Assembly: GCA_018266075.1 (NCBI GenBank)
Contig: JAFEBB010000052.1
Coordinates: 1-53,057 of the forward strand
Source of the DNA: Deltaproteobacteria bacterium
GTDB taxonomy: Bacteria > Myxococcota > Myxococcia > Myxococcales > SZAS-1
Reading direction: 5' to 3'
DNA: 53,057 nt
A program made the position numbers and the translations under genes. The notes under the pieces are model-generated. The model had not been told where the DNA came from. It worked only from the letters and a program-made list of their open reading frames with translations, and did no database searches. How positions within the stretch are numbered: the stretch's first letter is position 1; every line of letters starts with the position of its first letter. Shown here in pieces: positions 25,085 through 32,701 of the stretch.

Positions 25085-26284
25085 TCAAACGGGCCCGAAC
25101 CAGTGGGCGTATCCATTCGTCAGGTAGATGAGCAACGCCGTAAACAACACCAGCGCGGCGCCGATTAGAGGCGCGCGCTTCAAGCGGATGCCGGCCGCAA
25201 TGAAGAGCGGGAAGAGGACACTGGCATAGCGACCGGAGCTCACGTACGTGCCCGAGCCGAGAAAAGGCAGTGTGGAGCCAACGGAATAGAGAACCATCTC
25301 GGCTGGGATCGTGAATATTGCGAGCACCGTGGCAATGCCATTTAACGGCACCAGCAACATGTGCGTCGCATTCACCACGCGATCATAGAAGGGAACTCGC
25401 GGGTCGGTCGCATAGTGGATGTCGCGCCAGAGGTACGAAAAGCCGAAGCTCCGTCCCCACCCCGGCGCGCCCTGAATGGATGCGAACGCCAGCGGCGTAC
25501 CAAACGCCGTCCAGTTGAAATACAGGAAGCAGCAGAGCAACAGAGGCGTAAGCAGAAACGCGAACGCGTCGCGACGAATGCGTCGTGGGTCAAACCGAAT
25601 CTCTCTCAAATAGATGAGGCCGAGGATAGGCAGCAGCGCGATTCCAATGTTCCGGGTCACAGCCACGAACATGGCGAACACTGCGGCGCGCAGCCATCTG
25701 CCCTCGTACGCGCTCAAGACTGACCACGTGGACAGGGCCAGAAACAGCGATTCCGTATAGACGCAGCTGAAGAAATAAGAGAACGGATACAACGCCACGA
25801 GCCAGCAGGCACGCGTCGCGGCAGATGGGTCGGTCGTCCAGCGACTCGACAAACGGTGAATCGCCACCAGCGCGAAGCCAAAGGCCACGTTCGAGACGAT
25901 CAGCCCGCCCACGTAGAATGCACGATCCGGCGCGAGGACCAGTCGCCACGGCAACGCCATGAGCGCCGAGAGGTAACTATAGAGAGGAAAGAACGCGATG
26001 TTCGACTGGGCGCCGCGATGCAAAAAGTAGCCAGGATCGACGATGCTCCAATACCACGCCGAATCGCAGCGAATCAGTCCATCGATCGGCAAGAAGTCGG
26101 GAAACGCGCGAACGATGTAGCCAGGCGAGCGCAGCGGCCGGACGCCAATGGGTGAGTTGAGCGCTGGCCAAATTTCGAGGCCGATAAAGGCGACGGCCCA
26201 GACCAGGATTCGACTCACGAGAAACGGCAAAGCCGCCTTGCGGACGTGATCGTCGTCCAGGAAGCGTGGTCTGGCGAGCTTCAT
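25085..26284 (-). CDS. PIG-V-like GT-C mannosyltransferase
   Basis: 399 residues with about ten hydrophobic helices. An acidic motif after the first membrane segment (CDSAWYWSIVDPGYF, Asp74) and SNIAFFPLYSYL at ~94-105 match the PIG-V-like family of GT-C glycosyltransferases, which transfer mannose from a polyprenyl-phosphate sugar on the outer face of the membrane. It starts inside the end of the upstream GT2 gene (ATGA overlap), and that GT2 would supply the lipid-linked donor. The acceptor is unknown. The gene is less GC-rich than its surroundings and uses AT-ending codons freely, suggesting transfer. Confidence 0.78.
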   Translation of the reverse strand: MKLARPRFLDDDHVRKAALPFLVSRILVWAVAFIGLEIWPALNSPIGVRPLRSPGYIVRAFPDFLPIDGLIRCDSAWYWSIVDPGYFLHRGAQSNIAFFPLYSYLSALMALPWRLVLAPDRAFYVGGLIVSNVAFGFALVAIHRLSSRWTTDPSAATRACWLVALYPFSYFFSCVYTESLFLALSTWSVLSAYEGRWLRAAVFAMFVAVTRNIGIALLPILGLIYLREIRFDPRRIRRDAFAFLLTPLLLCCFLYFNWTAFGTPLAFASIQGAPGWGRSFGFSYLWRDIHYATDPRVPFYDRVVNATHMLLVPLNGIATVLAIFTIPAEMVLYSVGSTLPFLGSGTYVSSGRYASVLFPLFIAAGIRLKRAPLIGAALVLFTALLIYLTNGYAHWFGPV

Positions 26285-27042
26285 GCGGCGACGGCCCTTG
26301 TCGAGCCGCGTCGCCGCTTGTTCCGATCGACCTTGAATCGAGCGAGGTCAATTCCGGCGCGGAGCATGCTCCTGAGGCGCAGCTTCGACCCGCCGACATC
26401 GCGCCACCTCAGCAGCGGCACCTCGACGAAATCACCGAACGCCAGCGCATCTGGCCCATTCAGCAGGCGCGAAAGAAGCTCGACGTCGAAAACCCAGCGC
26501 GATTGAAAGGGCGTCGCCAGGGCGCGTCGCAGCGCAGGGGTATCCAAGAATACCTTCGCGCCACACTGAGTATCATAGAACGGGTGCTCCAAAGTGATGC
26601 TCACAGCGGTTGCGAAGATGCGTCCAACCACGTGGCGAACCGCGAGCCGTTCGACCTGCGCCCCGGCGCGACGTACGCGAGAGCCCAGAACTACCCTCAT
26701 ACCCGTAGCACGCAGCACGCCCAGCAACCGCAACCACTCGAGGGCGAGCGGCGAGAAATCTGCATCGAGGAACCCAACGATCTCGTAGCCACTCGCCAGT
26801 CCCTGCTGCAACCCGCGGCGCACCGCCTCGGCTTTCCCGTCGTGCCTCTCGAGAATCAGCGCTCGAACGCGCGCGGGCGCCTGGGCGCTGATTTCTCGAA
26901 GCAGCGAAGCGGTGCCGTCGATCGAGCCATCGTCCACGAGCAAGACATCGACCTTCTCGGCCGAAATGAGCCGGAGCACCTCATCCGCACGGAGGCGCCG
27001 CTCCTCGTTGAAACAAGGGACGATGACTAACGCTTTCGACAT
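26281..27042 (-). CDS. GT2 glycosyltransferase, dolichol-phosphate-mannose-synthase-like
   Basis: 253 residues from ATG 27042 (another ATG at 27051). It has a GT-A fold: VIVPCFNEE at 7-15, LLVDDGSIDGT at 34-44 and the DxD-type DAD at 93-95, then a CGAKVF block and DVELL typical of DPM1-like enzymes. It lacks the C-terminal membrane helices of longer relatives and ends in a basic tail. Likely product: polyprenyl-phosphate mannose (or glucose) made at the inner membrane for the PIG-V-like enzyme. It overlaps the methyltransferase gene upstream and the transferase gene downstream. Confidence 0.85.
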   Translation of the reverse strand: MSKALVIVPCFNEERRLRADEVLRLISAEKVDVLLVDDGSIDGTASLLREISAQAPARVRALILERHDGKAEAVRRGLQQGLASGYEIVGFLDADFSPLALEWLRLLGVLRATGMRVVLGSRVRRAGAQVERLAVRHVVGRIFATAVSITLEHPFYDTQCGAKVFLDTPALRRALATPFQSRWVFDVELLSRLLNGPDALAFGDFVEVPLLRWRDVGGSKLRLRSMLRAGIDLARFKVDRNKRRRGSTRAVAA

Positions 27043-27863
27043 AGCGCCCACGCACTGAGTCCCGGCAGAGCAACGCCATGATCGGATGCGCGCGCAGAGA
27101 TGCGGCCCTCAACCACGAGCGCTGAATGAACCACTTTCGTGATCCAAGTTGGCTTGTTCCAAGTACCGAGATCCTGCGTCTCGTTCTTTGACGTGGCGAA
27201 CTCCAGCGCGCGGGTCGCGACGCGCGCCAGGAGCAGACCATGAAAGAGACCGCCTTGTTTCACGTTATCGAGATCGGCGCTGCGTACGGCATCCGTAAGC
27301 TGTGCGGGCGAATAGCGGCGGAAGTGCTTTAGCCGTGCATCGTGCGGACCGTAGAGCTGCTGCCATGCCGGCACGCTCACCAGAATCCAGCCGCGCGGAC
27401 GGAGACACCCGACGAGCCCGCGCAGAAACCCGACATCGTCCTCGACGTGCTCGATGACATCGAGCGCAAGCGCGAGACCAAACGGTCCCCGTGGCGTCTC
27501 GGCGGTAAATCGGCCCCCCGGATGCTGCGCTTCCAGCTCGCCAATTTGCGATATTGTATAGTTCAGATCCCAGCACGTTAGCTCAACACTGCTGCGCAGC
27601 ACGGGCGCGAGCTCGCTCAGAAACCAGCCGTCTCCGGCGCCAGCATCGAGGACCGAGCCGATCTCCCCCATGGCGAGGTTGTCGACGAGCAGCCGAGCGA
27701 AGAAGTCACGACGACTGCTTTCCCACGGGTGTCGCGCAAATTGCCCGCTGGGGATTTCGACGAGGTCCATGCGATGGTCGACGTGGATGCACATCGTCGC
27801 CGGGAACTCAAAGGGATGCAAGAACGAGCTGGGGGCACCCAGCTGCGAACTGCGAGTGGTCAT
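27027..27863 (-). CDS. Class I SAM-dependent methyltransferase
   Basis: 278 residues. Motif I VLDAGAGDG is at 71-79, and the post-II/III region has ALDVIEHVEDD (Asp135 onward) followed by a WILVSVPAWQQLYGPHD block common in glycan-cluster methyltransferases. The start is uncertain: the ATG at 27863 overlaps the terminal repeat of the IS remnant, and Met24 (27794) or Met32 could be the ancestral start (MDLVEIPSGQFARHPWES resembles a family N-terminus). First gene of the three- or four-gene glycosylation operon. The substrate is probably a sugar or lipid-linked intermediate. Confidence 0.82.
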   Translation of the reverse strand: MTTRSSQLGAPSSFLHPFEFPATMCIHVDHRMDLVEIPSGQFARHPWESSRRDFFARLLVDNLAMGEIGSVLDAGAGDGWFLSELAPVLRSSVELTCWDLNYTISQIGELEAQHPGGRFTAETPRGPFGLALALDVIEHVEDDVGFLRGLVGCLRPRGWILVSVPAWQQLYGPHDARLKHFRRYSPAQLTDAVRSADLDNVKQGGLFHGLLLARVATRALEFATSKNETQDLGTWNKPTWITKVVHSALVVEGRISARASDHGVALPGLSAWALCRKR

Positions 27864-28028
27864 GACCTGCTCCCCGAAGACTGGACCAGTTGAAGCGTGA
27901 GTCCTTCAATGGGCGCTACACAACGAAGTCAGACCCCACGGCTCTCTTAGCAATCTGACGCCTATCGAGTACGAGAGAGCGAACTCAGGACTCACGCATC
28001 GAGTGGCCTGACGATGAGGGGCAGGTCA
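27863..28028 (+). mobile_element. Internally deleted IS3-family insertion sequence (166 bp)
   Basis: Left end TGACCTGCTCCCC (27863-27875) and right end GAGGGGCAGGTCA (28016-28028) are inverted repeats matching at 11 of 13 positions, of the TGACCTGC type found on IS3-family elements. Between them lie only ~25 bp of left-end sequence and the last ~36 codons of the transposase. Almost all of an originally ~1.2-1.5 kb element is gone. Flanking triplets TCA and CGG show no target duplication. The element abuts the start codon of the methyltransferase gene. Confidence 0.75.
27901..28011 (+). pseudogene. C-terminal remnant of an IS3-family transposase (OrfB)
   Basis: Reading from 27901 gives VLQWALHNEVRPHGSLSNLT, then PIEYERANSGLTHRVA and a stop at 28011. 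This is the characteristic end of IS3-family OrfB integrases (an RPHxSL block, then LTPxEY). A TGA stands just upstream in frame and no start codon is present, so it cannot be expressed as a protein. The DDE catalytic core is missing. Confidence 0.75.
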
Positions 28029-28090
28029 CGGCGACCATCTCATTTCACCACGACGGCGAGACGCGAGACGTCGTGACGCTTCGAAACTAG
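28028..28090 (+). pseudogene. Possible 3' fragment of a gene interrupted by the IS element
   Basis: Just after the IS right end, the frame VTATISFHHDGETRDVVTLR with a last Asn then TAG reads like the beta-rich tail of a protein. No matching 5' part is visible on the other side of the element, which is now the methyltransferase gene on the opposite strand. Weak evidence. Confidence 0.25.
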
Positions 28091-28154
28091 AAGGCTGGCC
28101 AAGAAGCAGCGGCTGGCGACGTCCTCGTCACGCTGTTCACGATGAAGCAACGAA

Positions 28155-28862
28155 TTACCACCCGCGCACGACCTCGTACCGCCCGGCCGTCGTATCCAAC
28201 GACAGCCACGTGAACGCCCCGCGCGCGCACGAGCCGCTGTTCAAGAACAGCTGGCTCCCGTGCTCCGCGCGCGCGGCCACGTGCGTGTGCCCGGTGATCA
28301 CCACATCCGCATTTCGCGCGCGCGCGAGGTGCGTCGACCAGCGCTGGAACAAGCACTTCGACGAATCGTGCTTAGGGCCTTCGCGAAAATTGTCGATTGC
28401 GTCGAAGGCTTTGTAGATGGGCCCGAGCGACAGCCGCCGCAGCCAGCCGCCGAACCACACGCCCATCTCCGAGAGCCACCGCGCGCGTCGACAGATCACG
28501 TCGTACAGGTGCCCGTGCGTGAAGAGCAGCCGCGTCGAGCCGGCCTGGATCACCAGCTCTTCCGGCGCGAGCCCGAGCTCGCCGGCGACGAAGTCGTGAT
28601 TCCCGTGCACGTACGAGTAGCAGAGCCGCTGAAAGCGCTGGGCCAGCTTGGGATGCGCGCGCTGCGCCTCGCGCAGGCCGGTGACCGCGTCGCGCGGGCG
28701 GCGACAGGTGAGCGTCTCCCAGATGTCCCCGAGCAGCACGACCTTCTCGAAGTTTCCCTCGAGGTGATCGAGAAACAAGAGAAACCGCTCATCCTCGTGA
28801 CCGAAGCCGTCGGTTCGATCGCCATTTCCAAGATGCAAATCCGAGATCACCGCTACGCGCAT
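28155..28862 (-). CDS. LpxH-like metallophosphatase
   Basis: 235 residues. It carries all motifs of calcineurin-like phosphatases in the LpxH order: SDLHLG (Asp8, His10), LLGDIWE (Asp46), HGNHDF (Asn88, His89), FTHGHLYD (His116, His118) and ITGHTHV near 190. LpxH removes UMP from UDP-2,3-diacylglucosamine in lipid A synthesis, but paralogues with other substrates are common, so I do not assign lpxH. The ATG at 28862 is chosen over a much longer frame that is only the antisense of the neighbouring Ser-rich gene. CACAAT lies 7 nt before it. Divergent from the lipoprotein gene at 28945. Confidence 0.82.
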   Translation of the reverse strand: MRVAVISDLHLGNGDRTDGFGHEDERFLLFLDHLEGNFEKVVLLGDIWETLTCRRPRDAVTGLREAQRAHPKLAQRFQRLCYSYVHGNHDFVAGELGLAPEELVIQAGSTRLLFTHGHLYDVICRRARWLSEMGVWFGGWLRRLSLGPIYKAFDAIDNFREGPKHDSSKCLFQRWSTHLARARNADVVITGHTHVAARAEHGSQLFLNSGSCARGAFTWLSLDTTAGRYEVVRGW

Positions 28863-28944
28863 GGACTCGATTGTGTCGGGGTCAATGCACGCGCGCAATG
28901 CGGGGCCCCTTGCTGGGGTGCGCTTGAGCTGCGTCAAATGAGCC

Positions 28945-30120
28945 ATGCGCTCGCTTGCACTCTCGCTCATCGCAACGTCCACGTTCGCCTGCGGCACGAA
29001 CAATTCGAGCTCCAGCAGCAGCTCGGCCACGGGCACCCCAGGCAGCAGCACGACCGCTTCTTCGGTGGGCTCGAGCAGCGGTTCGACGAGCGCTTCGAGC
29101 TCGACCGGATCCAGCGCCTCGTCCTCGTCGGGCGCGTCCTCGGGCTCGAGCGGCACGTCGTCATCGAGCAGCACCAGCAGCAGCTCGACGGGCTCCAGCG
29201 GCGGCAGCGGCTCGTCGACCGGCGGCACCTTCGATACGAGCGCGGTCTACTTCGTGGGCACGCTCGACACGCACTTCTGCGGCTCGGACGTGATCGTCAC
29301 ACCCGATGCGCCGACCGATGTGAGCGTCGGCCTGCCCTGCTTCGACGTCGGCTTCTCGCTGCGCAACGACGGCAAGCTCGTCTACCTCTACACCGACGGC
29401 AACGCCGTCACGCACGTGGCGGCCTTCGTGCCCGACGCGTTCGTCTCGAGCGGCGGCACCTGGAGCTTACCTTCGAGACCTGAAGCGAACGACACGCTCA
29501 TCCCCACCCCCGCCTGCGACGCGGCGGGCGGCCCGAGCGGCTTCGCGCTCGATCCCGAGACGGGCGAGACCATCTTCAACTGCCCGGGCAGCAACGACTG
29601 GGTCGACGAAGCCGGCAACCTGCGCGTGCCTGGCGCGGCACCGCTCTCGCTCGGCTACGGCGGCACCGCGCTCGCGTTCGCGCCGGGCGGCGGACTCCTC
29701 GTGTTCGCACCCGACGGCGGCGCCACGGTCGCGACCGGCTTGCCCGGCAGCTTCGAGATGGACGCCGCGCGCCCGGTGTCCGACGGCTGGAAGGTCGCGC
29801 TCGACGACGGCAGCGGAAATCGCACGCTCTTCCACGTCGACTTCACTGCGAGTGCGACCTCGCTCGGCATCTATCCCGCGTTCGACGCGGTCGAGCTCAC
29901 GTCCGCCATCGATGGCGCCAACGCGCTCTACCTCTTCGGCAGCGATCCCGCGGATTCGAGCGGAGGTTCGCGCACGATCGCGCGGCTGCCGTTGAACGGC
30001 TCGAGCGCCGACGTCATCTATACGGACTTCAACGCGCCGGTCGACGACTACACGTCGACACCGCCGCACGTGTTCGCGCGCGTCGGCGTGACCGGCGGAC
30101 GACTGGTCGGCGTGCACTAG
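28945..30120 (+). CDS. Lipoprotein with Ser-rich linker and beta-rich domain
   Basis: 391 residues. The signal peptide ends TFAC (Cys16) and is followed by ~75 residues of Ser/Gly/Thr spacer. The remaining ~300 residues have repeated strand-turn patterns with Asp/Gly (for example DGKLVYLYTDGNAVTHVAAF, DGWKVALDDGSGNRTLFHVD and NALYLFGSDPADSSG), suggesting a beta-propeller. Four Cys probably pair as disulfides. No catalytic motif recognised. The stop codon overlaps that of the convergent NAD-synthase-like gene within CTAG. Confidence 0.82.
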   Translation: MRSLALSLIATSTFACGTNNSSSSSSSATGTPGSSTTASSVGSSSGSTSASSSTGSSASSSSGASSGSSGTSSSSSTSSSSTGSSGGSGSSTGGTFDTSAVYFVGTLDTHFCGSDVIVTPDAPTDVSVGLPCFDVGFSLRNDGKLVYLYTDGNAVTHVAAFVPDAFVSSGGTWSLPSRPEANDTLIPTPACDAAGGPSGFALDPETGETIFNCPGSNDWVDEAGNLRVPGAAPLSLGYGGTALAFAPGGGLLVFAPDGGATVATGLPGSFEMDAARPVSDGWKVALDDGSGNRTLFHVDFTASATSLGIYPAFDAVELTSAIDGANALYLFGSDPADSSGGSRTIARLPLNGSSADVIYTDFNAPVDDYTSTPPHVFARVGVTGGRLVGVH

Positions 30121-31118
30121 GCAATCGCGAACGGCTTGAGCTCAGCCACCTGCTCCAGCAACAACGGCGGCGCGTGCAGGTACGCGGTCGTGCGCCGCTT
30201 CTGATCCACGTCGTCGTAGACGCGCTGCACCTGCTCGGGCGTGTACGCGAGCTCGCGCGCGACGTCGGCCACAGGCACGCCGTTGTTCTTCGCCCAGAGG
30301 ATCAGGTCGAGCTGCTGGTACGGCACCGAAAAATAGAAGTCCTCCTGGCTCTGCTCGAGGCTGTACGTGTCGGTCGTGGGCGCGCGCGCGCAGATCTCAG
30401 GCGTCACGCCGAGGTGCCGCGCGAGCGCGTAGGTCTGCGTCTTGTACAAGCCAGCGATCGGCTTCACATCGGCGCTGCCGTCGCCGAGCTTCACGAAGAA
30501 GCCCTGGTCGTACTCCAGCCGATTCGGCGTGCCCGCGACCGCGTAGTGCAAGCGATCCGCCTGGTGGTACTCGAGCATCTTGCGCGCGCGCTGCTTGAAG
30601 TTCGTCGCGGCCACGATGCGCAGGTACGCCTCGGCGGTGAGCCGAACCTTGTGCTCCTTGCCCTGCGCGTCGCGCACCACCACGTAGAACACGTTGAGCT
30701 GCTCGGAGCTCAGCCGATCACCGTGCATGGTGATCTTCCACTTCATTCCCGGCTCGAATGCAGGAAACACCGAGCGCACCGCGGCGTCGCGCTCGGCATA
30801 GCAACCTGCGGCCTCGAGCATCGGCGCGATGTCCTGCATGTGGAACGCGATGCCCAGCTTCTCGCAGAGCGCGCGTCCGAGCTTCGTGCTCTCGGGACTC
30901 GAGTCGCGCTCGGGCAACAGCAGCCCGAACACGCGCTCCTTGCCCAGCGCGCGCACGCCGAGCGCGGCCACGCACGCCGAGTCGATGCCACCCGAGACGG
31001 CCACGACGAGCCCGCGCCGCTTCAACCGCTTGAGCACGGCCTCGCGAAGCTGCTGGGAGAGCGCTTCAGCGCGCGCCTCCAGATCGATCTCGAGCACGTT
31101 CTTGGAAAACGCCTTCAT
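30117..31118 (-). CDS. NAD-synthase-like ATP-dependent amide-forming enzyme
   Basis: 333 residues. It is an N-type ATP pyrophosphatase with P-loop SGGIDS (42-47) and further NAD-synthetase features: GTPNRLEYDQGFFVKLGDGS, then PIAGLYKTQTYALARHLGV. Genuine NadE has a KPPSADLxxGQTDE-type segment; here it reads APTTDTYSLEQSQEDFYF, and an inserted region (~105-165) is present. It is last in the five-gene operon (ATGA overlap with the ligase). NadE adenylates a carboxylate and forms an amide with ammonia. I infer the same chemistry, perhaps on an ACP-bound or pathway-specific acid, but ordinary NAD synthesis cannot be excluded. Confidence 0.8.
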   Translation of the reverse strand: MKAFSKNVLEIDLEARAEALSQQLREAVLKRLKRRGLVVAVSGGIDSACVAALGVRALGKERVFGLLLPERDSSPESTKLGRALCEKLGIAFHMQDIAPMLEAAGCYAERDAAVRSVFPAFEPGMKWKITMHGDRLSSEQLNVFYVVVRDAQGKEHKVRLTAEAYLRIVAATNFKQRARKMLEYHQADRLHYAVAGTPNRLEYDQGFFVKLGDGSADVKPIAGLYKTQTYALARHLGVTPEICARAPTTDTYSLEQSQEDFYFSVPYQQLDLILWAKNNGVPVADVARELAYTPEQVQRVYDDVDQKRRTTAYLHAPPLLLEQVAELKPFAIA

Positions 31119-32701
31119 CCCGTCTCTCCCCGCGGCCTGCGCGCCGCGATGAGCCGCGCCACCTCGCGGCGCAGCACCTTGCCCACTTCGTTGCGCGGCA
31201 ATGCATCCACGGCGACCACCCAGCGCGGCACGTGCGTGGGCGAGAGCTGCGCGCGACACCGCCGACGCAGCGCGTCCAGCGAAATCGAGTGGCCCGGCCG
31301 CTGCACCACCGCCGCCGCCGGCACCTCCCCTTCGACGGGATCCACGACTCCAACCACCGCCGCCTCGAGTACGCCCGGATCCGCCGCGAGCACGCTCTCA
31401 ATCTGCGCCGGGCTCACACGATATCCGCCGACCTTGAGCAGCTCCTTCGCGCGATCCACGAGGAAGAAGTAGCCGTCGGCGTCGCGGTAGCCGACGTCGC
31501 CCGTGAAGAGCCAGTTCTCACGGAACGTGCGCATCTGCTCTTCCGGCGCGTCGAGGTAGCCGAGCGCCACGCCGGGCCCGCGCGCGACGAGCTCGCCCAC
31601 CTGGCCATCCGGCAGCGGGTTCGCGTTCGCGTCGACCACGTACAGCTCCATGTTCTCCACGGGCACGCCGATGGAGCCTTCCTTCGTCGAGCCCTGCTCC
31701 GGCGGCAGGTAGCAGAGCCGCGCGGTGGCCTCGGTCTGGCCGTACATGACGAAGAACTTCGCGGGCCAGAACTGCGCGCGCGCCCAGCGCACCGTGTCCG
31801 TCGACATCGCGCCGCCGGCCTGGGTCACGTAGCGCAGGCTCATCGACACGCGGAACGACGGCACCGTGCGGCGCAAGAGCTCAAAGGTCGCGGGCACGCC
31901 GGAGAAGCCCGTGCAGCGCTCTTCCGACATGGCCTCCAGCACCACGCGCGGGAACATGAAGCGATCGTCGAGGTACACCGAGCCGCCGACGAGCAGGTGC
32001 GAGTGCAGCACGCTGCGCCCGTACGCGTAGCTGAGCGGCAGGATGAGCATCGCGCGGTCTTCTGCGCCCAGCGACAGGTACTTCGCGATCGCCCGAGCGT
32101 TCGCCTCCAGGTTTCCAAACGAGAGCACCACGCCCCGCGGAACTGCCGTGCTGCCGGAGGTGAAGAGCACCAACGCGGGCTCGTGCGCCTCGCGCTGCGC
32201 GGGCTCGAGGCGATCCGGAACCTCCGCGCGAAGAAGCTCGCCCGACTGGGTCATGGTCTCGAGCTGCGAGGCGCCGAACGATCCGAGCGACGCGGGCCGC
32301 GAGCCGCCGCCGACCACGATCACCTTCTCGAACCAGCGCGCCGCCGGCACCTGCGCCCAGAGCGCGCTGTCCCGCTCGCGCACGAACGCGAAGCGCGCGC
32401 CCACTTGCGCAGCCGCGGCAGCCACCGTCTCCGGCCCGCTCGAGGGACTCACCTCGCACGCGCAGCCGCCCGCAGCCTGAACGCCGAGGGCTGCCACCGC
32501 CGCCGCTGCCGAGTTGCTCAGCGAGATGAGCACGCGCTCGCCCGGCGAGATCCCCGCGGTGCGCAGGTTGGCGACGACGGCGCCCACGCGGCGCGCGAGC
32601 GCGGAGTAGCTCACGCGCGCGTGCGGCGAGTCGACTGCCGGCGCCATCGGCCGGCGCATCGCGTGACGGAAGAGCCAATCGTGGGGAGCCAGGACACTCA
32701 T
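31115..32701 (-). CDS. AMP-forming acyl/aminoacyl ligase
   Basis: 528 residues of the ANL superfamily. Motif A3 reads LVLFTSGSTAVPRG (177-190), where Ala replaces the usual Gly and Arg the usual Lys of TSGTTGxPKG. VMYGQTEATARLCYL is motif A5, GDVGYRDADGYFFLVDR A7, KVGGYRVSPAQIE A8, and the C-terminal catalytic Lys lies in PRNEVGKVLR. It should activate a carboxylic acid as adenylate and load it on CoA or, given the neighbouring carrier, on the ACP at 34694. The ATG overlaps the asparagine-synthase stop, and its own stop overlaps the next start. Confidence 0.9.
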   Translation of the reverse strand: MSVLAPHDWLFRHAMRRPMAPAVDSPHARVSYSALARRVGAVVANLRTAGISPGERVLISLSNSAAAAVAALGVQAAGGCACEVSPSSGPETVAAAAAQVGARFAFVRERDSALWAQVPAARWFEKVIVVGGGSRPASLGSFGASQLETMTQSGELLRAEVPDRLEPAQREAHEPALVLFTSGSTAVPRGVVLSFGNLEANARAIAKYLSLGAEDRAMLILPLSYAYGRSVLHSHLLVGGSVYLDDRFMFPRVVLEAMSEERCTGFSGVPATFELLRRTVPSFRVSMSLRYVTQAGGAMSTDTVRWARAQFWPAKFFVMYGQTEATARLCYLPPEQGSTKEGSIGVPVENMELYVVDANANPLPDGQVGELVARGPGVALGYLDAPEEQMRTFRENWLFTGDVGYRDADGYFFLVDRAKELLKVGGYRVSPAQIESVLAADPGVLEAAVVGVVDPVEGEVPAAAVVQRPGHSISLDALRRRCRAQLSPTHVPRWVVAVDALPRNEVGKVLRREVARLIAARRPRGETG

